Shown: one piece after another, positions 1 to 9,423 of the stretch
Layout: each line of letters starts with the position of its first letter
Position numbering within the stretch: the first letter of the stretch is position 1
From: Balneolaceae bacterium
Lineage (GTDB): Bacteria; Bacteroidota; Rhodothermia; Balneolales; Balneolaceae
Assembly (NCBI GenBank): GCA_020832415.1
Contig: JAFIES010000031.1
Coordinates: forward strand, 1-33,120
Length of the DNA stretch: 33,120 nt
Direction: 5' to 3'
The notes under the pieces: generated by a model
Seen by the model: only the letters and a program-made list of their open reading frames with translations
Database searches by the model: none
Told to the model about the DNA's origin: nothing
Position numbers and translations under genes: made by a program

Positions 1-1
1 C

Positions 2-1354
2 CTGGGTGATCGCGCCGTTACCCGCGACCTGAGCTGGGGCGTACCCGTGCCTCTGCCCGATAATGATGGCAAAGTTCTCTACGTATGGTTCGATGCTCCC
101 ATAGGCTACATTTCTGCAACAAAAGAGTGGGCTGAACAGAAAGGAGATCCGGAAGAGTGGAAAACCTGGTGGCAGGATGATGAAACGAGCCTGATCCATT
201 TCATCGGAAAAGATAACATTGTATTTCATTGTATCATGTTTCCTGCTACGCTAAAACAACACGGAGATTATGTGCTTCCCGAAAATGTACCCGCCAACGA
301 GTTTCTGAATCTCGAAGGCAGAAAACTCTCTACATCAAAAGGGTGGGCAGTTTGGCTGCATGAGTATCTGGATGATTTCGAACCCGATCTGCTCCGCTAT
401 GTGCTCGGAACAACCCTGCCGGAAACAAAAGATTCTGATTTCTCCTGGAAAGATTTTCAAAGCCGGGTGAACAGCGAACTTGCAGATATTCTCGGGAATT
501 TTGTTTTCAGAACCACAAGTTTTACCCATCGCTTTTTTGATGGCATTGTGCCAACGCTGAGCAACGCAACAGAAACAGACCTCGCAGCTCTGAAGGATAT
601 ATCTGTTCAGAAGAAGAAGGTTGAAGAGGCTTACAGTTCGTACAAATTTCGTGAAGCGATCAACGAAACAATGCACCTTGCCAGAATTGGCAATCGCTAT
701 TTCACTGAAACCGAACCGTGGAAAACACGCAAAGAAAATCCGGAAGCCTGTGGCAATACTCTCTATGTATGCCTGCAAATTTGTGCGGCATTGTCTGTGA
801 TGTTTCAGCCGGTTCTTCCCGGCAAAATGAGTATCCTCAGAAATCAGCTTGGAATTCCCGATCAAACCGACTGGAACAGCATTAACGATCATCTTATTGC
901 GGCAGAGCAGGTAATTGCCGAAGGTGAGATTCTATTTGCAAAAATTGAAGATTCCGTTGTGGATGAGCAGGTTGAAAAACTAAAACAGAAAGAGGCTGCA
1001 CTGAGTAGCGAAAAATCGTACGAACCACTGAAAGAGGTCTCAGATTTTGGAAATTTCGCAGCTCTTGATCTGAGGGCAGGAATCATCGAATCTGCTGAAA
1101 AGATCAAAAAATCGAAAAAACTGCTCAAAATCATCGTTGATCTCGGTTTTGAAAAACGCACCATACTTTCGGGCATTGCAGAATCGTTTTCACCGGAAGA
1201 ACTTACCGGACAGCGAGTTTGCGTTGTTGCTAATCTGTCTCCAAAAAAAATGATGGGTATTGAAAGCAACGGAATGATCCTGATGGCTGAAAATGAAGAC
1301 GGATCATTTAAGTTTGTGGAAACCTCAGCAGAACCCGGCAGTCCCATAACCTGA
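2..1354 (+). CDS. metG: Methionyl-tRNA synthetase, C-terminal part (5' truncated by window edge)
   Basis: Charges tRNA-Met with methionine in the cytoplasm. The frame is open from base 2, and its first residues include DRAVTRDLSWGVPVP, a stretch typical of MetG before the second half of the Rossmann fold. The first ATG in the window (base 47) is internal and not the start. The class I signature appears as RKLSTSKGWAVWLHEY near bases 320-365, a variant of KMSKS common in MetG of Bacteroidota. An anticodon-binding helical region follows, then a C-terminal EMAP II-like tRNA-binding domain from about base 1037, beginning near DFGNFAALDLRAG. The appended domain matches the long, dimerising form of MetG. 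The next gene begins 6 nt after the stop, so the two are probably co-transcribed. The call is secure; only the N-terminal catalytic half is missing. Confidence 0.96.
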   Translation: MGDRAVTRDLSWGVPVPLPDNDGKVLYVWFDAPIGYISATKEWAEQKGDPEEWKTWWQDDETSLIHFIGKDNIVFHCIMFPATLKQHGDYVLPENVPANEFLNLEGRKLSTSKGWAVWLHEYLDDFEPDLLRYVLGTTLPETKDSDFSWKDFQSRVNSELADILGNFVFRTTSFTHRFFDGIVPTLSNATETDLAALKDISVQKKKVEEAYSSYKFREAINETMHLARIGNRYFTETEPWKTRKENPEACGNTLYVCLQICAALSVMFQPVLPGKMSILRNQLGIPDQTDWNSINDHLIAAEQVIAEGEILFAKIEDSVVDEQVEKLKQKEAALSSEKSYEPLKEVSDFGNFAALDLRAGIIESAEKIKKSKKLLKIIVDLGFEKRTILSGIAESFSPEELTGQRVCVVANLSPKKMMGIESNGMILMAENEDGSFKFVETSAEPGSPIT

Positions 1355-1360
1355 TATTTA

Positions 1361-3343
1361 ATGAAGCAAGCAGTTACAGAAGTACAGATGGGTTGCAGCT
1401 TATCTGAAAATTCCACCCATTTCAGGTTTTATTGCCCTAAAGCCCGCACCGTACATTGTGTAATTTTTGATAATTACGATGCCGAAAGTGGCAGGCATGT
1501 TGAAATGCAAAAGAATTCAAAGGGGTACTGGCAGCTAAACATCCATCAAAACCTCGAAGGCAAGTGGTATGGATACAAAGCTTCTTTCAGTGATAAAGAT
1601 AAACCAGACTCTCCCTATGCTGATAAGATTTTTGCAGACCCGTACAGTAAACATGTAACGGTAAAAAATAATTATCGCCAGGAAGCAAGAAGTTACATTT
1701 TTAATCACGACTACGATTGGGAAGGCATTGGCCATCAGTTCCCGGATGATCCGCGTGATCTGGTTATCTATGAAACTCACTTAAAAGATATGGCTGCTCA
1801 CCGCACATCGGGTGCATCCGGGCTGGCATGTTATCAAAAATTTATCGATCGCAATCAAAAAGGTGGTATCAATCACCTAAAAAAACTGGGAGTAAATTGT
1901 GTTGAGTTTCTCCCACTGCAAAAGTACTCCCCTATCGAACCACCATTTGGCGTTGTAACTGAGGAAGGTTTCCATAATACGTGGAATGTGTATGCAGCCA
2001 ACTACTGGGGATATATGACCTCCTTTTTCTTCGCTCCGGAAAGCTCTTTCGCTTCCGACTACAGCAATCGCTATTCCGGCAAAACAACGGCAGCTGTAGA
2101 TGAGTACAAAAATGTAGTGAAAGAACTTCACAAAGATGGTATAACTGTTCTGATGGACGTGGTGTACAATCATACCTCCCTGTTTGATCTGAATCCGCTG
2201 CCCCACCTGATGCCTGACATTTATCTGCGAAAAGATGAAAAAGGGCGCTTAATGAACCGAAGCGGAACGGGTAACGAATTCCAGTCAGAAAATCCAATAG
2301 CGCGTAAATTGATTATTGACTCGCTTCTCTACTGGATGGATGAGTACAAGATCGATGGATTTCGGTTTGATCTTGCTGCTCTGCTTGACAAAAAGACCTG
2401 GGATGAAATCAAAAAGGCGATTCATAAAAAATATCCAAAAGCTGTACTTATTGCGGAACCCTGGGGTGGATATTACTCACCACATACATTTTCCAATCAC
2501 GATTGGGCATCCTGGAATGATCGCATTAGAAACAGTATAAAAGGAGCTGATCCGCTCCACGACAGAGGATTTATCTTTTCTGAATGGCAGCATGAAACCA
2601 GGCGCCAGCGACTCGAAAACATTTTTAAAGGCACACTCAACCATGGGGATGGTGGTCTCTATCAATCCTCAGAACACAGTGTAAACTACCTGGAAAGCCA
2701 CGACGGCTATACACTGGGAGACTTCATTCGAATTGGGTTGAACCCGGAGATTCACGATCAGCCTGTTGAAAATCGCGAAGAGCACGTTAAGCTCAACAAG
2801 ATTCAGCTGAAACTATCTAAACTGGCTGCACTCTGTCTTTTTACAGCCCAGGGTATCACGATGATTAATGCCGGACAGGAATTTGCCCGATCAAAAATCA
2901 TTGCAAAATCACCTTATGATGATCCTGATGAGGGAAAAATAGATCACAACAGCTATCAAAAAAATAATATCACCAACTGGATTAATTTTGATGATATTGC
3001 CCTGAACCGCGATCTGTTTGAATATTATCGTGGTTTAATCTCCATCAGAAAATCATCCCCGGCATTAAGAAAGTGCATTCTGTCAGAAATCTGTTTCGAC
3101 TATTTTGGTGATCCGCTGCTAATCAGTTTCTTTGTTAATGGCGAATCCACGGGAGACATGTACAACTATTTTGTAATACTGAACGGTAATGCATTCCAAC
3201 ATAATGAACAAAAATTACCTAACGGAACGTGGGAAGTGATTGCAAACAACAAAATTGCATCCACTCAAGCCGTCGAATTTGTAAACGGAACAATGAATAT
3301 TCCGTCCCAAAGCGGAATCTTACTCAGAAAGTTGCGACATTAG
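1361..3343 (+). CDS. GH13 alpha-glucan debranching-type enzyme (isoamylase/GlgX/pullulanase-like)
   Basis: 660 residues with no signal peptide, so probably acting on cytoplasmic glycogen or maltodextrin by cleaving alpha-1,6 branches. A CBM48-like N-terminal beta domain (about 1-110) precedes a GH13 TIM barrel. The four conserved regions are visible: DVVYNHT (266-272), GFRFDLAAL with nucleophile D337, LIAEPWGG with acid/base E366, and ESHDG with transition-state stabiliser D448. The phrase YWGYMTSFFFAPE resembles the isoamylase/GlgX branch more than plain alpha-amylase. A short all-beta C-terminal domain follows. It starts 6 nt after metG, and no other glycogen gene is nearby, so its substrate cannot be inferred from context. 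The GH13 assignment is firm; debranching rather than branching or amylase activity is inference. Confidence 0.88.
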   Translation: MKQAVTEVQMGCSLSENSTHFRFYCPKARTVHCVIFDNYDAESGRHVEMQKNSKGYWQLNIHQNLEGKWYGYKASFSDKDKPDSPYADKIFADPYSKHVTVKNNYRQEARSYIFNHDYDWEGIGHQFPDDPRDLVIYETHLKDMAAHRTSGASGLACYQKFIDRNQKGGINHLKKLGVNCVEFLPLQKYSPIEPPFGVVTEEGFHNTWNVYAANYWGYMTSFFFAPESSFASDYSNRYSGKTTAAVDEYKNVVKELHKDGITVLMDVVYNHTSLFDLNPLPHLMPDIYLRKDEKGRLMNRSGTGNEFQSENPIARKLIIDSLLYWMDEYKIDGFRFDLAALLDKKTWDEIKKAIHKKYPKAVLIAEPWGGYYSPHTFSNHDWASWNDRIRNSIKGADPLHDRGFIFSEWQHETRRQRLENIFKGTLNHGDGGLYQSSEHSVNYLESHDGYTLGDFIRIGLNPEIHDQPVENREEHVKLNKIQLKLSKLAALCLFTAQGITMINAGQEFARSKIIAKSPYDDPDEGKIDHNSYQKNNITNWINFDDIALNRDLFEYYRGLISIRKSSPALRKCILSEICFDYFGDPLLISFFVNGESTGDMYNYFVILNGNAFQHNEQKLPNGTWEVIANNKIASTQAVEFVNGTMNIPSQSGILLRKLRH

Positions 3344-3394
3344 TTTTCACGGAATATTTTAGTGCATTGTTTTTAACTCAAAATCCTGTTCGAT

Positions 3395-4747
3395 TTGGCA
3401 ACTAATCCTTCTACCTCACGGGGCACCTGGAATACAAAACTTGGATTTATTTTGGCCGCAGCCGGCTCAGCTGTTGGCCTGGGAAACATTTGGCGTTTTC
3501 CAACAGAAACAGCATCAAATGGTGGCGCTGCATTCTTAATTGTTTATTTGGTCTGTGTGCTGCTTATAGGCCTTCCGGTTATGATTGCTGAACTCTCCAT
3601 TGGCCGCAGTTCAAAGAAAAATCCGGTTGGGGCATTCAGGGCACTCTCAAATAATAAGTTTTTCCCTCTGGTTGGTATCTGGGGCGTTTTATGTGGTGTG
3701 ATGATATTAAGTTTCTATACCATCATTGCCGGCTGGACATTCAGCCATGTATTTGTTGAAATCTTCACCTATACCGGCATGGATGGCGCTGCTTCCTTAC
3801 TCAGCGATTTTGGAAATGGCTATGTGAATGCAATTTTTGCACTTCTTTTTATGGGTTTAACCATCACAATTATTCGTGGCGGGGTAAGTGATGGCATAGA
3901 AAAAGCGACTAAGTTTATGATGCCCCTTTTGATTTTGATCCTGCTGATAATGACTGTGTTTGTGCTCTTCCAACCGGGAGCTTCTGAAGGCCTACGGGTT
4001 TATCTGATGCCCGATTTCTCCATGGTAACCACCGATCTCGTTTTGGCTGCACTTGGTCAGGCTTTCTTCTCACTCTCTCTTGGCATGGGTGCTTTAATAA
4101 CATATGGATCCTATCTAAGCAAAAAAGAGAATATTGTTGAAGCAGCCAGTTATGTAACCCTCGCCGATGTTGGAATTGCGTTTCTCGCAGGACTGTTAAT
4201 TATGCCAACCATTTTTCTTGCGCAAGCTCAGGGAGTTCAGATTTACGATGCCGATGGCAGTTTCCTTGCAGGACCGGCACTGATTTTCCAGATTTTACCT
4301 CAGCTATTTGCTCAGATTGGCGGAATTCTCGGGCTCATTATTGGTGTGTCTTTCTTCTTTCTTTTGAGCCTTGCAGCACTTACTTCAACCATTTCTCTGC
4401 TCGAAGTACCAACCTCTTATGTAATTGATGAGCACGGTGTTTCCAGAAAAAAAGCTGCACTCTATGTAGGCCTTTTTGTATTGACGATTTCAATGGTCAT
4501 CTCTTTTAACACAGGATTGATCGACAACATCGATTATATATTCAGCGTAATTGGTTTGCCGCTTGGAGGCCTGCTGATCTGTATATTCATCGGCTACTTC
4601 TGGAAAACACAAAGTGCCGTTGATGAGATGAAAAATGGCTTTAAAGATATCCGGGATTCATGGTTTACTGCCCTTTGGTCAATATTCATTAAATTTATCT
4701 GTCCGATTATCATCATCATTATTTTGGCACAAACAATCTTCGGTTAA
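3395..4747 (+). CDS. Sodium-dependent symporter, NSS/SNF family (amino-acid type)
   Basis: Inner-membrane Na+-coupled importer of amino acids or related amines. The start is TTG at 3395. An in-frame TAA at 3374-3376 limits the reading frame, and no ATG lies between, so TTG is the best start and yields MATNPSTSRGTWNTKLGF. Transmembrane segment 1 carries the family hallmark GSAVGLGNIWRFP (residues 24-36), whose unwound part binds sodium and substrate in LeuT-fold transporters. The protein has about 11 hydrophobic segments in 450 residues, the usual size of bacterial members such as MhsT and TnaT. It lies 51 nt behind the GH13 gene and may belong to the same transcript. The substrate cannot be read from the sequence. 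Confidence 0.93.
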   Translation: MATNPSTSRGTWNTKLGFILAAAGSAVGLGNIWRFPTETASNGGAAFLIVYLVCVLLIGLPVMIAELSIGRSSKKNPVGAFRALSNNKFFPLVGIWGVLCGVMILSFYTIIAGWTFSHVFVEIFTYTGMDGAASLLSDFGNGYVNAIFALLFMGLTITIIRGGVSDGIEKATKFMMPLLILILLIMTVFVLFQPGASEGLRVYLMPDFSMVTTDLVLAALGQAFFSLSLGMGALITYGSYLSKKENIVEAASYVTLADVGIAFLAGLLIMPTIFLAQAQGVQIYDADGSFLAGPALIFQILPQLFAQIGGILGLIIGVSFFFLLSLAALTSTISLLEVPTSYVIDEHGVSRKKAALYVGLFVLTISMVISFNTGLIDNIDYIFSVIGLPLGGLLICIFIGYFWKTQSAVDEMKNGFKDIRDSWFTALWSIFIKFICPIIIIIILAQTIFG

Positions 4748-4839
4748 ACAGACACCTTTAAATTCGGTATCTTTACGGCTTCAGGTTGTTATCTAATAGC
4801 ATCAGCAGTATTTTGAGATAATTTGAACTAAAAAATTCT

Positions 4840-5412
4840 ATGGGAAAAATTAGCACCTCCGATTTTAGAAACGGCATCAATATAATTCTTGATGGCGAAA
4901 TCTATACAATTGTTGAATTTCAGCATGTAAAACCCGGAAAAGGTCCGGCATTTGTACGCACTAAATTGAAGGGCGTAGAAAACGGTAAAAACATTGATAA
5001 GACGTACCGGTCGGGTGAAAATATGGAATCTGTTCGGGTAGAGCGGCAGCCATTTCAATTTCTCTATTCCGACGGGGATATGTTCTTCTTCATGAACCAG
5101 GAAACTTACGAGCAAATACCACTTGAACGTTCAAGAGTTGAAAAGCCCGAGTTTGTTACAGACGGTTTAATCTGTACACTTGTGGTTGATGTTGAAAACG
5201 AAAAAATTCTTTACGCTGAACCACCGGATCAAGTAGAGGCTGAAGTGATTGAAACAGATCCCGGCGTGCGTGGAGATACTGCTCAGGGTGGCAGTAAGCC
5301 GGCTACCATTTCAGGCGGTGCTGTTGTTCAGGTTCCGCTTTTTATTAACCAGGGTGAAAAGATACGAGTAGATACGCGCACGGGCGACTATATAGAACGA
5401 GTAAAATCATAA
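4840..5412 (+). CDS. efp: Elongation factor P
   Basis: Relieves ribosomes stalled on polyproline stretches. 190 residues, the normal length, with the KOW-like N-terminal domain and two OB-type domains. The loop that reaches the peptidyl-transferase centre reads HVKPGKGPAFVRTKLK and keeps lysine 34, the residue modified in many bacteria; whether it is modified here cannot be told, since no epmA or epmB is in the window. The C-terminal signature GDYIERVKS is present. The 92-nt gap upstream suggests its own promoter, and the start is preceded by AT-rich sequence instead of a Shine-Dalgarno. It is followed by accB after 43 nt, an arrangement (efp-accB-accC) seen in many phyla. Confidence 0.97.
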   Translation: MGKISTSDFRNGINIILDGEIYTIVEFQHVKPGKGPAFVRTKLKGVENGKNIDKTYRSGENMESVRVERQPFQFLYSDGDMFFFMNQETYEQIPLERSRVEKPEFVTDGLICTLVVDVENEKILYAEPPDQVEAEVIETDPGVRGDTAQGGSKPATISGGAVVQVPLFINQGEKIRVDTRTGDYIERVKS

Positions 5413-5455
5413 TGCCCATTTTTGAAAAGAAACTATAATTAACCAACTATTTACA

Positions 5456-5923
5456 ATGGATTTAAAACTGATAAAAAACTTACTTGATCTCATTTCTGAA
5501 AGTGATGTAAATGAAGTTTCGATTGAAGAGGGTGATTTCAAACTGAAAGTAAAAAAACAATCTGAGGCCGCCCCTGCTGTTCACTATCAGGCATCTGTAC
5601 CACAGCAAGCCGCAGCTCCTCAGGCATCTGCTCCGGCACCGGATAACAAACCGGAAGCTGCAAAGGCAGAATCAAAACCGGCCGGCGATGTTGTGAAATC
5701 TCCGATTGTGGGTACATACTACGAAGCTCCGTCTCCCGATTCCGATCCTTTTATTACAGTTGGCCAGCGAATTGAAAAAGGTCAAACCCTCTGTATTATC
5801 GAGGCAATGAAGATCATGAACGAAATTGAAGCTGAAATTTCAGGAACCGTTGAAAAAATCCTGGTGGACAACGCTTCACCTGTAGAGTTCGATCAGCCAC
5901 TATTTATCATCAAAAAAGACTAA
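5456..5923 (+). CDS. accB: Biotin carboxyl carrier protein of acetyl-CoA carboxylase
   Basis: Carries the carboxybiotin arm between biotin carboxylase and carboxyltransferase in the first step of fatty-acid synthesis. 155 residues: an N-terminal segment, an Ala/Pro/Gln-rich flexible linker (about 37-78), then a biotinyl domain starting at [11 protein letters not shown]. The biotin attachment site is EAMKIMNE with lysine 119. It is 8 nt upstream of accC, so the two are translated from one transcript, as is usual for this pair. Length and layout are normal. Confidence 0.97.
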   Translation: MDLKLIKNLLDLISESDVNEVSIEEGDFKLKVKKQSEAAPAVHYQASVPQQAAAPQASAPAPDNKPEAAKAESKPAGDVVKSPIVGTYYEAPSPDSDPFITVGQRIEKGQTLCIIEAMKIMNEIEAEISGTVEKILVDNASPVEFDQPLFIIKKD

Positions 5924-5931
5924 AACTCTTT

Positions 5932-7284
5932 ATGTTCAAAAAAATATTGATTGCAAACAGGGGTGAGATTGCCCTAAGGGTCATCAGAACCTGCAAAGAG
6001 ATGGGCATAAAGACTGTTGCAGTATACTCTACGGCAGATGAAAACAGTCTGCACGTAAAATTTGCGGATGAGGCAGTTTGTATTGGCCCGCCGGCTAGTA
6101 AAGACAGTTATCTCAAAATTCCTGCCATTCTCTCTGCAGCCGAAATAACCAATGCAGAAGCCATCCATCCCGGATATGGGTTCCTGGCTGAGAATGCGGA
6201 ATTCAGCCGTATTTGTGGCGAACATGCGCTGAAATTCATTGGGCCATCGCCAGAGATGATCAGCACCATGGGCGATAAAGCCACAGCCAAAGCCACGATG
6301 ATTAAGAACAATGTGCCGGTAGTACCCGGATCAGAAGGCGTTGTTGATAATCTGCAGGATGCCCAAATTATTGCAGAAGAGATTGGCTATCCCGTGATTA
6401 TCAAAGCTACTGCCGGTGGCGGCGGGCGAGGTATGCGGGTTGTTCATAAAGCCGAAGAATTTAAAAATGCCTATAGCACCTGCAAGAATGAAGCAGAAGC
6501 TGCTTTCGGAAATGCAGGGGTTTATATCGAGAAATTTATAGTAAATCCGCGCCATATTGAGATCCAGATTCTTGGAGATCAGCACGGTAATGTGGTACAC
6601 CTTGGTGAACGGGAGTGTTCTCTGCAGCGCAGGCATCAGAAAATTCTTGAGGAGGCCCCCTCTCCTGTAATGACTCCGGAAGTTCGGGAGAAAATGGGAC
6701 TCGCAGCTGTTAATGCCGGCAAAGCTATTAATTATGAAGGTGCCGGAACTGTAGAGTTTATCGTGGATAAAGATCTCAATTTTTATTTTATGGAGATGAA
6801 TACCCGTATTCAGGTGGAGCATCCCGTAACCGAAGAGATTACATTTACCGATTTGGTTAGAGAACAGATCATTGCAGCATCGGGTGGAAAAATCAGTACC
6901 AAACCTTTGAAAATGCGCGGGCATGCCATTGAATGCCGAATTAATGCAGAAGATCCGGGCAAAAATTTCCGTCCTTCCGCAGGTACTATCACCACATTCA
7001 ATATTCCGGGTGGCCGAAGTGTTCGCGTTGATACACACGCTTATTCAGGTTACACAATTCCGCCACATTACGACTCAATGATTGCAAAACTGATCGTGAG
7101 TGCCCCAACCCGGGAAGAAGCTATACAGAGGATGAAACGATCACTTGAAGAGTTTGTTATTGAAGGAGTTAAAACTACAATTCCTTACCACATGCAGCTA
7201 ATGAACGATCCCGGTTTCCTGAAAGGAGAGTTCAACACGCAATATCTTGAAACGTCATTCAAATTCAATCCAGAAATCAGTTAA
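5932..7284 (+). CDS. accC: Biotin carboxylase subunit of acetyl-CoA carboxylase
   Basis: ATP-dependent carboxylation of biotin carried by AccB, using bicarbonate. 450 residues, close to the 449 of E. coli AccC. The N-terminal part begins [19 protein letters not shown]. The ATP-grasp glycine-rich loop is AGGGGRGM (161-168). Further marks are [18 protein letters not shown] and the metal and biotin site [15 protein letters not shown], with E288, N290, R292 and E296. The accA/accD carboxyltransferase genes are not in the window. It follows accB by 8 nt and is followed by gcvH after 8 nt, which argues for one operon. Confidence 0.97.
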   Translation: MFKKILIANRGEIALRVIRTCKEMGIKTVAVYSTADENSLHVKFADEAVCIGPPASKDSYLKIPAILSAAEITNAEAIHPGYGFLAENAEFSRICGEHALKFIGPSPEMISTMGDKATAKATMIKNNVPVVPGSEGVVDNLQDAQIIAEEIGYPVIIKATAGGGGRGMRVVHKAEEFKNAYSTCKNEAEAAFGNAGVYIEKFIVNPRHIEIQILGDQHGNVVHLGERECSLQRRHQKILEEAPSPVMTPEVREKMGLAAVNAGKAINYEGAGTVEFIVDKDLNFYFMEMNTRIQVEHPVTEEITFTDLVREQIIAASGGKISTKPLKMRGHAIECRINAEDPGKNFRPSAGTITTFNIPGGRSVRVDTHAYSGYTIPPHYDSMIAKLIVSAPTREEAIQRMKRSLEEFVIEGVKTTIPYHMQLMNDPGFLKGEFNTQYLETSFKFNPEIS

Positions 7285-7292
7285 AAATATTT

Positions 7293-7673
7293 ATGAAACT
7301 TCCTGATGATTTAAAATACACCAAAGAACACGAATGGGTTCGTAATAATGGTGATGGCACAGTAACCGTGGGCATTACAGATTTTGCCCAGGGAGAGCTT
7401 GGAGATATCGTTTTTGTAGAACTGGAACCGGAAGGTTCTGAATTTGATCAGGATGAAGTGTTCGGAACCGTTGAAGCGGTAAAAACTGTGTCTGAACTAT
7501 TCAGTCCGGTAAGCGGAGAGATCACAGAAATCAACGAACTGCTGGAAGATGATCCGGAACTGGTAAACAACGATCCTTACGGCGATGGCTGGATGGTAAA
7601 AATAAAGCTTGGTGATGCTTCCGAACTGGATTCCCTGCTCTCGGTTGAAGAGTACAAAGAACTGGTTGGCTGA
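7293..7673 (+). CDS. gcvH: Glycine cleavage system H protein
   Basis: Lipoylated carrier that shuttles the aminomethyl group between the P, T and L proteins of the glycine cleavage system. 126 residues, the usual size. The lipoyl-lysine motif is GTVEAVKTVSELFSPVSGEI, with lysine 64. The N-terminal phrase KYTKEHEWVR and the C-terminal NDPYGDGWMVKIK are typical. It lies 8 nt after accC and is the last gene before a strong terminator, so it is the end of the efp-accB-accC-gcvH unit. The other glycine cleavage genes are absent here. Confidence 0.97.
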   Translation: MKLPDDLKYTKEHEWVRNNGDGTVTVGITDFAQGELGDIVFVELEPEGSEFDQDEVFGTVEAVKTVSELFSPVSGEITEINELLEDDPELVNNDPYGDGWMVKIKLGDASELDSLLSVEEYKELVG

Positions 7674-7709
7674 TCGATCAGCTTAAAAAAGATACTTTTA
7701 CAATATCTG

Positions 7710-7743
7710 ATCATCCCTGCAAGTGATTTCCGGGATGATTTTT
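7710..7743 (+). terminator. Rho-independent terminator after gcvH
   Basis: Perfect 8-bp inverted repeat ATCATCCC (7710-7717) and GGGATGAT (7732-7739), followed by a run of T to 7743. It lies 36 nt after the gcvH stop and before guaA, so it probably ends the acc/gcvH transcript. A second, weaker candidate lies just downstream: GCCGGC at 7758-7763 and 7783-7788, followed by TTTATTTT. Confidence 0.8.
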
Positions 7744-7812
7744 ATATCTCACCCAATGCCGGCTTTAATCCACCTGAACGTGTGCCGGCTTTATTTTAAA
7801 TAGTAATTTTCT

Positions 7813-9363
7813 ATGCAAACTCATCACGATGAGTGGATTCTGATCCTTGATTTTGGTTCTCAATACACACAACTAATTGCCCGAAGAGTCCGGGAACTGA
7901 ACGTATACTGTGAAATTCACCCCTACAATACACCGGTTCAAAAGTTCTCCGCATCCCCGCCAAATGGAGTTATTTTATCAGGAGGGCCAAAAAGCGTATA
8001 TGATGAAGACGCACCTGAACTGAACCTTGACTATCTAAACCTCGACAAACCCGTTTTGGGTATCTGCTACGGGCTGCAGTCACTCTCACACGCCATTTCG
8101 GGTGGCTCTGTAGAGAAGGCGGAAAAACGTGAATTTGGCAGGGCTAAGCTAATTGTGGACGATCACACTGATCTCTTGAAAAACATCTCTAAAAATTCCG
8201 TGGTATGGATGAGCCATGGCGATCACATCAAAAAACTGCCTGAGCCCTACAAGGTTATCGCACACACTTCAAACGCGCCGGTTGCAGCAGTTCGCCATGC
8301 TGAAAAGCCAATTTTTGGTGTACAATTTCATCCTGAAGTAGTTCATACCGACGAAGGGAGTGAAATTCTTAAAAACTTCGTGAAAGATATTTCCGGTTGC
8401 ACAGGCAGCTGGACACCGGCTTCATTTGTGGAAACCGAAATTCAATCCATTAAAGAAATTGTCGGAGAGGATAAAGTAATTTGCGGGCTTTCCGGCGGAG
8501 TGGATTCCACTGTGGTTGCATCACTGATCCATAAAGCCATTGGCGATCAGCTTTTGTGTATTTTTGTGGATAATGGCCTGCTCAGAAAAAATGAGTATCT
8601 CGAGGTACTTGAAACCTACAAAAAACATCTGAAACTACCTGTTGTAGGTGTTGATGCATCAGATCTGTTTCTCGATAATCTGGAAGGAGTGTCCGATCCC
8701 GAAGAGAAACGCAAGATCATTGGCAGCACATTTATCGATGTGTTTGATAAAGCTATTTCGGAAAAAAACGGATACAAATATTTGGCTCAGGGAACACTCT
8801 ATCCCGATGTGATAGAGAGCGTTTCCTTTAAAGGCCCGTCAGCAACCATAAAATCGCATCATAATGTGGGTGGTTTACCTGCTAAAATGAATCTGAAACT
8901 ACTTGAACCGGTACGCGAACTCTTTAAAGATGAAGTGCGTCGTGTTGGGCGAGAACTTGGAATCCCAGAAAACTTTATTGGCCGACATCCCTTCCCCGGT
9001 CCCGGCCTTGGTATTCGGGTTTTGGGTGGCCTGTCGCGATCAAAACTGGACCTTCTGCGTGAAGCTGATGCAATTTTCATCCAGGCATTACGAGATGAAG
9101 GATTATATGATAAGGTTTGGCAGGCTCTCGCTGTGTTACTGCCGGTTCAGTCGGTTGGTGTGATGGGTGACGAGCGTACCTATGAATTCACCATCGCCCT
9201 GAGAGCTGTAACCAGTGTGGATGGAATGACCGCAGACTGGGCTCATCTCCCCTACGATTTTCTCGCTGAAGTAAGCAACCGTATCATAAACGAAGTACGC
9301 GGAGTGAACCGTGTTGTGTATGATATCAGTTCGAAGCCGCCGGCTACCATTGAATGGGAGTAA
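7813..9363 (+). CDS. guaA: GMP synthase (glutamine-hydrolysing)
   Basis: Last step of guanine nucleotide synthesis: XMP to GMP with ATP and glutamine. 516 residues with the full two-domain layout. The class I glutamine amidotransferase has catalytic C85 in GICYGLQS, and H173 and E175 in FGVQFHPEV. The ATP pyrophosphatase domain has its PP-loop at SGGVDS (227-232). The C-terminal dimerisation domain ends PPATIEWE, as in E. coli GuaA. It is a single gene between a terminator upstream and a 60-nt gap downstream. guaB is not in the window. The segment upstream (7744-7812) should hold its promoter, but I cannot point to a convincing one. Confidence 0.97.
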   Translation: MQTHHDEWILILDFGSQYTQLIARRVRELNVYCEIHPYNTPVQKFSASPPNGVILSGGPKSVYDEDAPELNLDYLNLDKPVLGICYGLQSLSHAISGGSVEKAEKREFGRAKLIVDDHTDLLKNISKNSVVWMSHGDHIKKLPEPYKVIAHTSNAPVAAVRHAEKPIFGVQFHPEVVHTDEGSEILKNFVKDISGCTGSWTPASFVETEIQSIKEIVGEDKVICGLSGGVDSTVVASLIHKAIGDQLLCIFVDNGLLRKNEYLEVLETYKKHLKLPVVGVDASDLFLDNLEGVSDPEEKRKIIGSTFIDVFDKAISEKNGYKYLAQGTLYPDVIESVSFKGPSATIKSHHNVGGLPAKMNLKLLEPVRELFKDEVRRVGRELGIPENFIGRHPFPGPGLGIRVLGGLSRSKLDLLREADAIFIQALRDEGLYDKVWQALAVLLPVQSVGVMGDERTYEFTIALRAVTSVDGMTADWAHLPYDFLAEVSNRIINEVRGVNRVVYDISSKPPATIEWE

Positions 9364-9423
9364 TACGGAACTATTGATATCCGTTCGTCTATATCAGGTA
9401 ACAACAAATCTGCATTTTTTATC

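Noticed and set aside
889-1416. A 175-codon minus-strand frame across the metG end and the GH13 start
   Set aside because: Ser-rich, low-complexity product, opposite to two real genes that overlap it fully.
3344-3394. Possible frameshift or lost start before the NSS transporter, since no ATG is near
   Set aside because: The frame from the TTG at 3395 yields the standard N-terminus of the family, so an alternative start codon explains it without damage.
6331-7038. A 235-codon open frame on the minus strand inside accC
   Set aside because: It lies wholly antisense to a clearly conserved gene, has no recognisable domain and an odd Cys/Ile/Phe-rich composition; it is a shadow frame.
7756-7797. 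Direct repeat TGCCGGCTTTA before guaA as a regulatory tandem site
   Set aside because: Two short copies in an intergenic gap where GCCGGC is self-complementary; a weak hairpin is an equally good explanation, and no purine regulator motif is recognisable.
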